Positions 16,713 to 24,913 of a stretch of DNA of 64,000 nt are shown here, one piece after another (the stretch's first letter is position 1; the number at the start of each line of letters is the position of its first letter). Source of the DNA: Terasakiella sp033100395 (GTDB lineage: Bacteria > Pseudomonadota > Alphaproteobacteria > Rhodospirillales > Terasakiellaceae). The DNA lies in the NCBI RefSeq assembly GCF_033100395.1, contig NZ_JAWLVJ010000011.1, positions 62,001-126,000 of the forward strand, in the 5' to 3' direction. A program made the position numbers and the translations under genes. A model generated the notes under the pieces. It was not told the origin of the DNA and did no database searches. It was given only the letters and a program-made list of their open reading frames with translations.

Positions 16713-17642
16713 TTACCCGTTGCGCCCTTTTATGACCTTGCCGAGACCTTCAAAAGCGGCGCGCAGGTCCGGATCGCTGATATTGGCAATCATTTTTTTG
16801 ATGTTGGGGGAGAGTTCAGCCGCTGGTGTAATGCGCGCGGCCATGACCTTGCGCGCTGCCCGATTACCCGTACTGTCGAAATCTTCATAGAAACGTTTAG
16901 ATATGCGAATTTCAGAAACGGCCGAAAAACCAAAGTGACTGTTAATGCGGAAAATGATCTGCTGGGTATGGTGTTGAATGATGGTGTTGAAGCCTGCACG
17001 TACCTTGACATAAAGGGTCCCGTTGTTGCGCGCCTTGGGCGGGAAGGTGACCCGTTCGGCCTGCGTGTTTTTAGCCAGGGCGGACCCGACAATTTCTTCC
17101 CAGTTGCGAACGATGGACGCCCCAACCAGACCCAACTGGTTCAGGCCTGGTTCAATCACATCAAAGCTTAAATCTTCGACGCCTTTGGTGCGGGCATGGC
17201 GTACCGGGCGGATACGGGTTTTGGAAGTATCGCGGTAATCTTCAGGCAGCAAATGTGGATTGGCGCGTGCAAAGGCTTTTTCAGCATCTTCACGCGCAAT
17301 CTCTTTGTCCGTATCTGTTGTGGTTTCCAGAATTTGATCCAGATAAGGTTTGCCACGATCTGTTCTAAGCCAGTTATCAAACGCATCGCGAAACTGTTTT
17401 AAGGATTTTTTGCGTTTGTTGTCCTGTTTGCGGTACGCATCATCGGTTTTATAGGCTTCCTCACATTGGCGCAAAATCAGGCTGGCTTTATGCTCATTGC
17501 CAGCTTTGGCGAGGCAGCGTTCCAGTTTTTGGGCGTGAAGGCGGGCTTTTTCAGAAAACAACCAAGTGCGAAAGCGCTTGGACAGGCTGCGATTTCTGCG
17601 TCCTTCTTCTCTGTTGAGGAAATCTTCGATGGTCTGGTTCAT
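16713..17642 (-). CDS. DUF721 (DciA-like) protein with N-terminal extension
   Basis: This is a 309-residue protein. The second half (about 160-265; FDVIEPGLNQLGLVGASIVR, then WEEIVG and later LYVKVRAGFNTIIQHH) matches DUF721, the family of DciA, which is involved in loading the replicative helicase. The first 150 residues are highly charged (many Lys, Arg, Glu, Asp) and predicted helical, and are not part of that domain. ATG 17642 has AAGGG about 7 nt upstream and is preferred to ATG 17675. It is divergent from mutY and followed by the DsbA-like gene and smc. Function is inferred from the domain alone. Confidence 0.75.
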   Translation of the reverse strand: MNQTIEDFLNREEGRRNRSLSKRFRTWLFSEKARLHAQKLERCLAKAGNEHKASLILRQCEEAYKTDDAYRKQDNKRKKSLKQFRDAFDNWLRTDRGKPYLDQILETTTDTDKEIAREDAEKAFARANPHLLPEDYRDTSKTRIRPVRHARTKGVEDLSFDVIEPGLNQLGLVGASIVRNWEEIVGSALAKNTQAERVTFPPKARNNGTLYVKVRAGFNTIIQHHTQQIIFRINSHFGFSAVSEIRISKRFYEDFDSTGNRAARKVMAARITPAAELSPNIKKMIANISDPDLRAAFEGLGKVIKGRNG

Positions 17643-17710
17643 GAAAGGCCCTTGAATTCTGAATGCACAAAGCATACTCCTTACCTGTTAAAAACACACG
17701 AAAGAAGTTC

Positions 17711-18751
17711 ATGTCAACGCGTGCTGCACAATTATTGGACTGGTATGATCGCGAACGCCGCGATCTGCCTTGGCGGATGGTTCCGGGCAAGAAGGCTGAT
17801 CCTTATAAAGTCTGGATGAGTGAGATCATGTTGCAGCAAACCACCGTTGCGACCGTGAAATCCTATTACAAAGCTTTTCTTGAAAAATGGCCTACCGTAC
17901 AGGATTTGGCAGGCGCTGAACTGGATGAAGTCCTGCATGCCTGGCAGGGACTGGGATATTATGCCCGTGCGCGCAATCTGCATAAATGCGCACAGGTGGT
18001 GACGCGCGATCACAACGGACGCTTCCCGGAAAGTGAAAAGAAGCTTCTGGATTTGCCGGGGATCGGTCCTTATACCGCAGCCGCTGTGGCCTCTATCGCA
18101 TTCGGGCTGAAGGCGACGCCGGTGGATGGCAATGTGGAACGGGTGATCTCTCGCCTGTTCAAGGTGGAAGAAACCCTGCCCAAAGCCAAGAAAGAACTGA
18201 CCGAACTGGCCCAAACCCTGACGCCAACTGAACGCGCGGGTGATTTCGCGCAAGCCATGATGGATTTGGGGGCAACCATCTGTACCCCGAAAAAAGCAGC
18301 CTGTGGTTTGTGTCCCTGGATGAAGGATTGTGAAGCACGCTTGAAGGCCGAACCAACTGATTATCCCAGAAAAGAACCCAAGAAACCAAAACCAACAAAG
18401 AAAGCGTATGTTTTTTGGCTGACCCGTGCAGATGGGGCGGTGTTGTTGAGAAAACGCCCGGAAAAAGGTTTGCTGGGTGGGTTGATGGAGTTCCCTTCCA
18501 GTGACTGGATTGAAAATCTGGTGGATCAGAAAACTGCGCTGCGTCAGGCCCCGGCGGACGCGTTGTGGAAACGCAAGGAAGGTCTGGTCAAACATACCTT
18601 TACTCATTTCCATCTGGAACTGAACCCTCTGGTCGGGCGGGTGCAGGGCAATCCCCCTGTGAACGGTCAGTGGGTCCGGATTGAAGATTTGAAAGATCAT
18701 GCCCTGCCGACCTTGATGAAAAAAGTCTCTAAGCTTGCCATAGAGAGTTAA
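17711..18751 (+). CDS. mutY: A/G-specific adenine DNA glycosylase
   Basis: This 346-residue repair enzyme removes adenine paired with 8-oxoguanine. It has the helix-hairpin-helix (LLDLPGIGPYTAAAVASIAF) with the catalytic Asp following in VDGNVERVISR. The [4Fe-4S] cluster ligands are arranged C-x6-C-x2-C-x5-C (CTPKKAACGLCPWMKDC). A C-terminal NUDIX-like domain for 8-oxoG recognition starts near KKAYVFWLTRADGAVLLRKR. ATG 17711 is preferred; an in-frame ATG at 17663 lies inside the divergent promoter region shared with the DUF721 gene. Confidence 0.95.
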   Translation: MSTRAAQLLDWYDRERRDLPWRMVPGKKADPYKVWMSEIMLQQTTVATVKSYYKAFLEKWPTVQDLAGAELDEVLHAWQGLGYYARARNLHKCAQVVTRDHNGRFPESEKKLLDLPGIGPYTAAAVASIAFGLKATPVDGNVERVISRLFKVEETLPKAKKELTELAQTLTPTERAGDFAQAMMDLGATICTPKKAACGLCPWMKDCEARLKAEPTDYPRKEPKKPKPTKKAYVFWLTRADGAVLLRKRPEKGLLGGLMEFPSSDWIENLVDQKTALRQAPADALWKRKEGLVKHTFTHFHLELNPLVGRVQGNPPVNGQWVRIEDLKDHALPTLMKKVSKLAIES

Positions 18752-18835
18752 GGGCCGACTTGCGCATTAAAAATTGTATTGCCTGCTGGTTATGCTAAAA
18801 ATATATCGGTTTGATTGATGAAGGGGATAGGGTGC

Positions 18836-19681
18836 ATGAGAAATGCAATCGTAACGTTGGGTATTGTTTTCCTTTTGACGGCTTGTGCGGGCGGGCGACC
18901 TTCCCCTATCCAGCAATCGGGCATGATGAAAAGGTCCTATGCTGAACCGATTGTGGTTTATCCGGGTGATAGTTTGTCAAATGCAGCGACGAAGGCGATG
19001 TCTGCCGCCTCCCTTGCCAATAGTAATGTTGCGATAGCCGAATATAGTTTATTCACTCATGGTCCAGGGTTTTACAGAAGATGGCCACAGAGCCGGAAGC
19101 ATAAGGTAATTGCGTATGGGTTTCCTGAACGTTGTGGAATGAGAGCAGGCTGGTATGGGGTAGAAAGTGCTGATCTTGCTATTCAAAAAACATTGCAACA
19201 GTGTCTGGGTAATGTGGAAAAGCTTGGTAAAGCATTGGATATTAAATGCGGCTGTCAGGTAACTGCTTATAATGATGTTGTTTTTGTTGATCCTGATCGT
19301 ATGAGCTATCGCTCCTCTTTACCTGCTGTGGCTATGATTGTTGAAAACGGACAGACGCAGGGCAAAGAAATTCAGGGGTTTATTAAATATGATGGTTCTA
19401 TAGGCAAAGACCTGCCCATCTCTTTCTATAATGAGGAAGGGCGATTGATTTGTGATGGCAAACATAGTGTCAATATGCTGACCATGTCTGGTGATTTTTC
19501 TTTATCCTGCTTCAATGGGGCGATGAAAGGCGAGGGCGATTTTCAGGTTGATGGTATGCGTCAGGGCAGAACGTATGGTACGGCAAAGGCAACAACGGGG
19601 AATGAAACCATGTATATTGTCTTTGGTCTTTCCGATGATGATTATGAAAAGAAAAAAGCTGAGCTGTTGAATGGTGGTTAG
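18836..19681 (+). CDS. Lipoprotein of unknown function
   Basis: This 281-residue protein has a lipoprotein signal peptide: RNAIVTLGIVFLLTACAGG, lipobox LTAC, mature N-terminal Cys at about residue 18. Paired cysteines in the middle (CGM, QQCLG, KCGCQ) suggest disulfides, as suits a periplasmic location. The C-terminal third (about 180-270) is beta-strand-like, with the pattern GKDLPISFYNEEGRLICDG. ATG 18836 is chosen because AAGGGGAT lies 7 nt upstream. Its stop overlaps the following caspase-fold gene by 11 nt, so the two proteins are made together. I do not recognise the family. Confidence 0.75.
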   Translation: MRNAIVTLGIVFLLTACAGGRPSPIQQSGMMKRSYAEPIVVYPGDSLSNAATKAMSAASLANSNVAIAEYSLFTHGPGFYRRWPQSRKHKVIAYGFPERCGMRAGWYGVESADLAIQKTLQQCLGNVEKLGKALDIKCGCQVTAYNDVVFVDPDRMSYRSSLPAVAMIVENGQTQGKEIQGFIKYDGSIGKDLPISFYNEEGRLICDGKHSVNMLTMSGDFSLSCFNGAMKGEGDFQVDGMRQGRTYGTAKATTGNETMYIVFGLSDDDYEKKKAELLNGG

Positions 19682-20756
19682 GACGGTCTGTTATCTTGCT
19701 GTTTTATGTCTGAGCCTGAGCACGGATGTTCGGGCCGAAAGCAGCTTTATGGATTTATGGTGTCAGTATGGCGGCAAGGGATGTGAAGGTGAAGTTAAGT
19801 CCCTGCCCAAGGCCGCGCCTGCGTTAAAATCAGATAAGAACGTTAAAACCAACAATCAGACTTTGCCACAGCTGCCCGGACCCAATCAAACTTTGCCGGG
19901 CGCTGTAAAAACATTACCCAAACGACCCGCACAAAAACAGGCTGTGCGCGAACAGGTTAAAACAATTCCGCTGATTAAACGCAACGCAAAGATGGTGAAA
20001 TCCAAAGGGATGAGTTTTGGGCGCTATTATGCCCTGGTGATTGGCAACAACCGATATCCCCATCTGGATAATCTGAAGACTGCCATTGGGGATGCGAAAG
20101 AGGTCGCACGTGTACTGAAACGATCTTATGGGTTTTCAGTGACCAGTCTGGTCAATGCCAGCCGGGATCAGATTATCTCTGCACTTGATGAATATCGCAA
20201 AATTCTGAAAAAAGAAGATAATTTGCTGATCTATTATGCAGGTCATGGGTGGCTGGATGAAGAAAGTGAACGTGGTTACTGGCTTCCGGTCGATGCTGAT
20301 AAAAACACTCGTTCGCGCTGGGTGTCCAATGCGGATGTGACCGATACGCTGAAAGCGTTAAAAGCCAAACATGTGATGGTCGTGGCCGATAGCTGTTATG
20401 CCGGGACCTTGACGCGGTCAATTGACAATAAAGTCGCCGGGACGCGGGGGCTGAAACTGACGGAACGACCCAGTGGCTATCTTGAAACATTGATCGGGCG
20501 AAAATCACGCACAGTTCTGTCATCTGGCGCTTTGGAACCTGTCAGCGATCAGGGAGGGGGCAAACATTCCGTTTTTGCCCATGCGTTCTTGAAAAGCCTG
20601 CAGGAAAATGCCGGGATGATGGACGGCACCCAATTGTTTGGCGATGTCAGAAAGCAGGTTTTGTTAAATGCGCGCCAGACCCCGCAATATTCCAATATTC
20701 GTTTTGCAGGCCACGACGTAGGTGGGGATTTTGTTTTCCTGCGTCGTGATCGTTAA
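19671..20756 (+). CDS. Exported caspase-family (peptidase C14) protein
   Basis: This 361-residue protein has a probable signal peptide (cleavage near VRAES, residue 22), a Pro/Lys-rich linker with recurring T/S-L-P units (about 45-105), and a caspase-fold domain from about 120 (YYALVIGNNRYPHLDNLKTA). The catalytic dyad is His192 in YYAGHG and Cys242 in DSCYAG, both intact. Bacterial C14 proteases cleave after basic or acidic residues; the target here is unknown. It overlaps the lipoprotein gene by 11 nt, which suggests a functional pair in the periplasm. GTG 19674 is an alternative start. Confidence 0.85.
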   Translation: MVVRTVCYLAVLCLSLSTDVRAESSFMDLWCQYGGKGCEGEVKSLPKAAPALKSDKNVKTNNQTLPQLPGPNQTLPGAVKTLPKRPAQKQAVREQVKTIPLIKRNAKMVKSKGMSFGRYYALVIGNNRYPHLDNLKTAIGDAKEVARVLKRSYGFSVTSLVNASRDQIISALDEYRKILKKEDNLLIYYAGHGWLDEESERGYWLPVDADKNTRSRWVSNADVTDTLKALKAKHVMVVADSCYAGTLTRSIDNKVAGTRGLKLTERPSGYLETLIGRKSRTVLSSGALEPVSDQGGGKHSVFAHAFLKSLQENAGMMDGTQLFGDVRKQVLLNARQTPQYSNIRFAGHDVGGDFVFLRRDR

Positions 20757-20757
20757 G

Positions 20758-21957
20758 TTAACTGGATACCTGATTACGCCCGGCCTTTTTGGCGCGATAT
20801 AGCGCCTGGTCGGCCTGTTTCATGACTGCCATCGGGTCTTTTGCGCTGGATGATCTTTCCGCTGCGCCAAAGCTGCTGGTGACCCTGACAACCGTGGCCC
20901 CTGATGATTTGGCGTTTTTCTTCGGTTTCTTTTTGGGGCGATCCGCTGCGCGCAGTTTGAAGGATGCTTTTTCTACCCGTTCGCGCACCCGTTCCAGGTG
21001 GTCAAGGGCGTGATCAACGTTTCGGCCCGGGAACACAATGGTGAATTCTTCCCCGCCATACCGGTATGCCTTGCCACCGCCTGTGACTTTGGACAGATTG
21101 GTTGCGACCATACGCAGGACCTGATCACCCACATCATGGCCGTAGGTGTCGTTGAATTTTTTGAAATGATCAATATCGGCCATGGCGATCACATAGGTTG
21201 AACCTAGCTTTTTCATATCTGAAATCAGCGCACGTCGCCCGGGAAGACCCGTCAGTTCATCCATAAAGGCCATGCGATAACTGTCCAGCACGACCCCTAA
21301 GATTAGACACAGAAGCCCGGCATTCAGAAACAGGGCTTTTTGCTCGGGGAAATAAAGGGTGGCGATGATGCTGCAGGTGAAGGTTAGCCAGGCGGGATCA
21401 GTTGGATTGTCTTTCATCAAGGTGAAGACAGCAAACCAGATCAAGCAGAGGACGAACAGACACAGGCTGATGAACTTGAACGGCTCGGGCAGGGGCGTGT
21501 CAAAGAACGGTGGTTGATAGGACAGGTGCATCAGGATTTCTTTGGCGTAAATTCCTCCGTCCCCGTAGCCTGCGAAAAACAGCGCGCTGATTTGGGCGGC
21601 CAGAAAACAGATTTTAAGGATACCGGACGACGTAATCACACCGCGATCTGTCCAGAAGGCCAGCAGCCAGATGTTTAGAGGTAAAAGGATGGTGATCCCG
21701 ACCATGATCAGCCTTGCATTTGCAAATCCACCCAAAATGCAATAGCTCGCAGCCCCTAGACCAAAGGCAATAGCGATATTGCCCCGTCTGAAAAACCAGG
21801 CAAATCCAGCGCCGATCAGGCAGATGACATATGGGGCTGTTTCAAGGATGGCTTCAGGGATGTAAGCCCGGGCATCCGGGGTGATAAACAGCCAATAAGT
21901 CAGTCCTGTCATAAGGGCGAAAGGAAAGAGGTTGAAGAGTTTACGGCTGAGTATCAC
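20758..21957 (-). CDS. Membrane-bound GGDEF diguanylate cyclase
   Basis: This is a 399-residue protein. The first 220 residues hold about seven or eight membrane helices with no recognised sensor family. After them comes a GGDEF domain (GRRALISDMKKL .. MADIDHFKKFNDTYGHDVGD .. YRYGGEEF) that should make cyclic di-GMP. The active-site motif is GGEEF, consistent with activity. The RxxD inhibitory site expected nine residues earlier is absent (TGGG there), so product inhibition through that site is unlikely. The domain carries a Lys-rich insert (RPKKKPKKNAK) near its end. It stands alone, convergent with the caspase gene and divergent from msrB. Confidence 0.92.
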   Translation of the reverse strand: MILSRKLFNLFPFALMTGLTYWLFITPDARAYIPEAILETAPYVICLIGAGFAWFFRRGNIAIAFGLGAASYCILGGFANARLIMVGITILLPLNIWLLAFWTDRGVITSSGILKICFLAAQISALFFAGYGDGGIYAKEILMHLSYQPPFFDTPLPEPFKFISLCLFVLCLIWFAVFTLMKDNPTDPAWLTFTCSIIATLYFPEQKALFLNAGLLCLILGVVLDSYRMAFMDELTGLPGRRALISDMKKLGSTYVIAMADIDHFKKFNDTYGHDVGDQVLRMVATNLSKVTGGGKAYRYGGEEFTIVFPGRNVDHALDHLERVRERVEKASFKLRAADRPKKKPKKNAKSSGATVVRVTSSFGAAERSSSAKDPMAVMKQADQALYRAKKAGRNQVSS

Positions 21958-22051
21958 GACATTGTGTCCTTTTGTTTTCGCCCATTAGACCCCTTTAAGG
22001 TTGCCAAATGGTAAAAACACCATAAGTATCTTCTCAGCAAGGAGCATTGAA

Positions 22052-22447
22052 ATGAGCGATAAAATCAAAAAGACCGATGAAGAATGGCGTGAACAGCTGA
22101 GCCCGGAAGCCTATGTTGTCTGTCGTCAACAAGGTACAGAGCGGGCCTTTACCGGGAAATATTGGGATGCCAAAACCATCGGCACCTATAAGTGCGCGGG
22201 TTGCGGTGAACCGTTGTTCCGGTCTGAAACAAAATATGATTCCGGCAGTGGCTGGCCAAGTTTTTTTGAACCGATGAACGGCGAAAGCGTGGAAGAACAC
22301 CGCGATGAAACCCATGGGATGATCCGCACCGAAGTTCATTGTTCCAAATGTGATACGCATCTGGGGCATGTCTTCCCTGATGGTCCGGCGCCAACGGGTT
22401 TGCGTTACTGTATCAATTCCCTCTCCCTCGATCTCGATGAAGACTGA
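22052..22447 (+). CDS. msrB: Peptide-methionine (R)-S-oxide reductase
   Basis: This 131-residue repair enzyme reduces methionine-R-sulfoxide in proteins. Two zinc CxxC pairs (CAGC and CSKC) are present, with the catalytic Cys in GLRYCINSLSL and the core motif KYDSGSGWPSFFEP. ATG 22052 is chosen for AAGGAG about 7 nt upstream; an in-frame start at 22001 lies before it. No signal peptide, so it is cytoplasmic. The MATE exporter gene starts 13 nt after its stop and may be co-transcribed. Confidence 0.97.
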   Translation: MSDKIKKTDEEWREQLSPEAYVVCRQQGTERAFTGKYWDAKTIGTYKCAGCGEPLFRSETKYDSGSGWPSFFEPMNGESVEEHRDETHGMIRTEVHCSKCDTHLGHVFPDGPAPTGLRYCINSLSLDLDED

Positions 22448-22460
22448 GCTTTAAACGAAC

Positions 22461-23753
22461 GTGAATATCTGGGCACTTGCCTTTCCCATTATCCTGTCCA
22501 ACATCACCATTCCATTGCTGGGCGCGGTCGATGCGGCTGTGATGGGGCATATGGAAACAGCTGCCTATTTGGGCGCGGTTGCCATCGGGGCGCTGATTTT
22601 TGATTATATCTATTGGGGCTTCGGCTTTTTAAGGCTGTCGACCACCGGACTGGCGGCACAAGCGCTGGGCCGTGGTGATGGCGATGAAGCACGCGCGATT
22701 TTTGGCCGTGCTGCCTTGATCGCTGTATCCGGTGCCCTGTTGTTGTGGATCAGCCAGTCCTTCCTGTTTCTGGCGGCTAAAGAAATTCTTGAAGCCAGTG
22801 ACGAGGTGGAACGACTGGCAGAGATATATTTTGATATCCGTATCTGGTCTGCCCCTGCGGCCCTGATGAACTATGCGCTGATGGGCTGGATACTGGCGAA
22901 GAAAGATGCGCGAGGGGTGCTGATCCAGCAGGTTGCCATCAACATCATCAATGTGGTGCTGGACCTCTGGTTTGTCATGGGCCTGGGGCATGGGGTTGAA
23001 GGTGTGGCCCTTGCCACCGTGATTGCGCAATATGTCGGCCTTGGTATCGGCTTTTTGATCCTGAAAAAGAATTTGAATGGTCTGTCTGGGTCCTGGCAGG
23101 TCGCACGTATTTTCCGTCTGGATGAAATGAAAAAACTGATGGGGATGAACCTTGATTTGTTTATCCGTACCATCTGTTTGCTGACAGCCTTTGGTTGGTT
23201 CAGCGCGCAAGCGGCAAAGCTTGGCGATGTGACGCTGGCGGCCAACGCGATCCTGTTGCAGTTTCAGCAATTTACATCCTATGCGCTGGATGGGTTTGCC
23301 CATGCGGTCGAGGTCTTAAGTGGCCATGGGGCGGGCAAGAAGGACCGTAAGGAATTCAAGCAAGTCGTTGTTCAATCAACCAGGCTCGCGGCCTTGTGCG
23401 CGTTCATCTTCAGTGCTGTTTATTTTGTGGGTGGGGAGCTGATCATTTCCTGGTTCAGTAATATCGAAGCGGTTGTGATGACGGCAGAGACTTATCTGAT
23501 CTGGGCGATCATGCTGCCGATTGTCTCGGTCTGGAGCTTCCAGCTGGACGGTATTTTCTTTGGCCTGACCCAAACCAAGTCGTTGCGCAATATGATGGTT
23601 TTGTCATTGGGACTTTATATCCCCTTAAGCCTTTACCTGCTTGATCAGTTTGGAAACCATGGATTATGGGCGGCGTTTACCATTTTTATGGGATTGCGCG
23701 CTATAACCTTAGGGATGATCTTTCCATCGATTGAGAAGAAGGTTTTTGCATGA
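22461..23753 (+). CDS. MATE-family efflux transporter (DinF-like)
   Basis: This 430-residue polytopic protein has twelve hydrophobic segments in two related halves, beginning ALAFPIILSNITIPLLGAVD, as in MATE exporters of the DinF branch. These expel drugs or metabolites in exchange for Na+ or H+. It appears to start with GTG 22461; no upstream in-frame ATG exists. It ends in an ATGA overlap with the transglycosylase gene, so msrB, this gene and the next may form one unit. Substrate unknown. Confidence 0.9.
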   Translation: MNIWALAFPIILSNITIPLLGAVDAAVMGHMETAAYLGAVAIGALIFDYIYWGFGFLRLSTTGLAAQALGRGDGDEARAIFGRAALIAVSGALLLWISQSFLFLAAKEILEASDEVERLAEIYFDIRIWSAPAALMNYALMGWILAKKDARGVLIQQVAINIINVVLDLWFVMGLGHGVEGVALATVIAQYVGLGIGFLILKKNLNGLSGSWQVARIFRLDEMKKLMGMNLDLFIRTICLLTAFGWFSAQAAKLGDVTLAANAILLQFQQFTSYALDGFAHAVEVLSGHGAGKKDRKEFKQVVVQSTRLAALCAFIFSAVYFVGGELIISWFSNIEAVVMTAETYLIWAIMLPIVSVWSFQLDGIFFGLTQTKSLRNMMVLSLGLYIPLSLYLLDQFGNHGLWAAFTIFMGLRAITLGMIFPSIEKKVFA

Positions 23754-24910
23754 TCACCCGACGGGCCTTTCTGGCCGGATGTTTACCTGCTGCCCTGACG
23801 GCCTGTTCCACCAATGAAATCGTGCGCACGATCGAGGCTGCAGCACGTGGCGGGTCACTAAGCGGTGCCGTTCGCAATGTGGCAACCAACAAGGCCTACA
23901 GCTGGGCACGCAACCCAAAAACGATCATTCGGGACTTTGAACGGCTGGATGAATTCGCCAAGAAATTCCTGGGCGATGTGGTGGAAGTCTGGGGCGAAGA
24001 AAATGCAGCGACCCCAAGCGAGAAAGTCTATGTCAAATATGGCGATCAGTATAAATCACGCGGGATCATTGATTTTGAAAATTCGCTCGTACGGGTGGAA
24101 ACGCTGGTACCGGATCATCTGAAAGAAGCCATCAGGGTCACGCTTTTGTCACCGGATGATCCCAGTTCAGTTGATCTGTTTTCCGATAAATCCGTCAAGC
24201 TGGGCGGCGTGCCGTTTTTGTATAATCAGGTGGTGGACCATGACGGCAAATCGATCCGCTGGGAATGGCGGGCAAACCGTTACGCGGACTATCTGATCAA
24301 ACATAAAAAGCAGGTGGTATCGATTAAGCTGGATGACGGATCAACGGTCACCAAAACCTTTGTGGAATTCCCGCTAAAACGGGCGCATAACACCACGCGC
24401 CAGCATCGTTATGGCCCCTTGGTTTCCCAATATGCCAGCCAGTATAAGATCGAACAGGCTTTGGTCTATGCCATCATCAAGACGGAAAGTAACTTTAATC
24501 CCTATGCAGTCAGTTGGGTGCCTGCCTATGGGCTGATGCAGATTGTACCAAAAACGGCCGGACGTGATGCGCATGAGGTTGTTCACGGGCGTCCCGGCAC
24601 GCCGTCCCGGCAATATCTGTTTGATGCGAAGAATAACATCCGCATGGGATGTGCCTATCTGCATATCCTGCAGACCCGTTATCTGGTGGATGTGTCCAAC
24701 CCGCTATCGCGTCATTATTGTGTGATTGCGGCTTATAACGGCGGAGCAGGCAATGTGTTACGGAGCTTTCATGGTGATCGCAAACAGGCTTTCGCGCTGA
24801 TAAACCAAAGCAGCCCGGCTGCGGTCTATCAGCGCTTAAAGACAAAAATGCCCAAGGAAAGCCAACGCTATCTGGATAAAGTGTTAAAGGCGAAGAAAGC
24901 CTACGTTTAG
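23750..24910 (+). CDS. Membrane-bound lytic murein transglycosylase (MltC-like)
   Basis: This is a 386-residue lipoprotein. Residues 1-19 (ITRRAFLAGCLPAALTAC) carry a lipobox, LTAC, preceded by two Arg, so export may go by Sec or Tat. About 30-200 resemble the MltC N-terminal domain. The lytic transglycosylase domain from about 220 contains AIIKTESNFNPYAVSWVPAY, with the catalytic Glu in KTES, and GLMQIVP. It cleaves peptidoglycan glycan strands to 1,6-anhydro products at the outer membrane. Start overlaps the MATE stop (ATGA). Confidence 0.88.
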   Translation: MITRRAFLAGCLPAALTACSTNEIVRTIEAAARGGSLSGAVRNVATNKAYSWARNPKTIIRDFERLDEFAKKFLGDVVEVWGEENAATPSEKVYVKYGDQYKSRGIIDFENSLVRVETLVPDHLKEAIRVTLLSPDDPSSVDLFSDKSVKLGGVPFLYNQVVDHDGKSIRWEWRANRYADYLIKHKKQVVSIKLDDGSTVTKTFVEFPLKRAHNTTRQHRYGPLVSQYASQYKIEQALVYAIIKTESNFNPYAVSWVPAYGLMQIVPKTAGRDAHEVVHGRPGTPSRQYLFDAKNNIRMGCAYLHILQTRYLVDVSNPLSRHYCVIAAYNGGAGNVLRSFHGDRKQAFALINQSSPAAVYQRLKTKMPKESQRYLDKVLKAKKAYV

Positions 24911-24913
24911 AAC

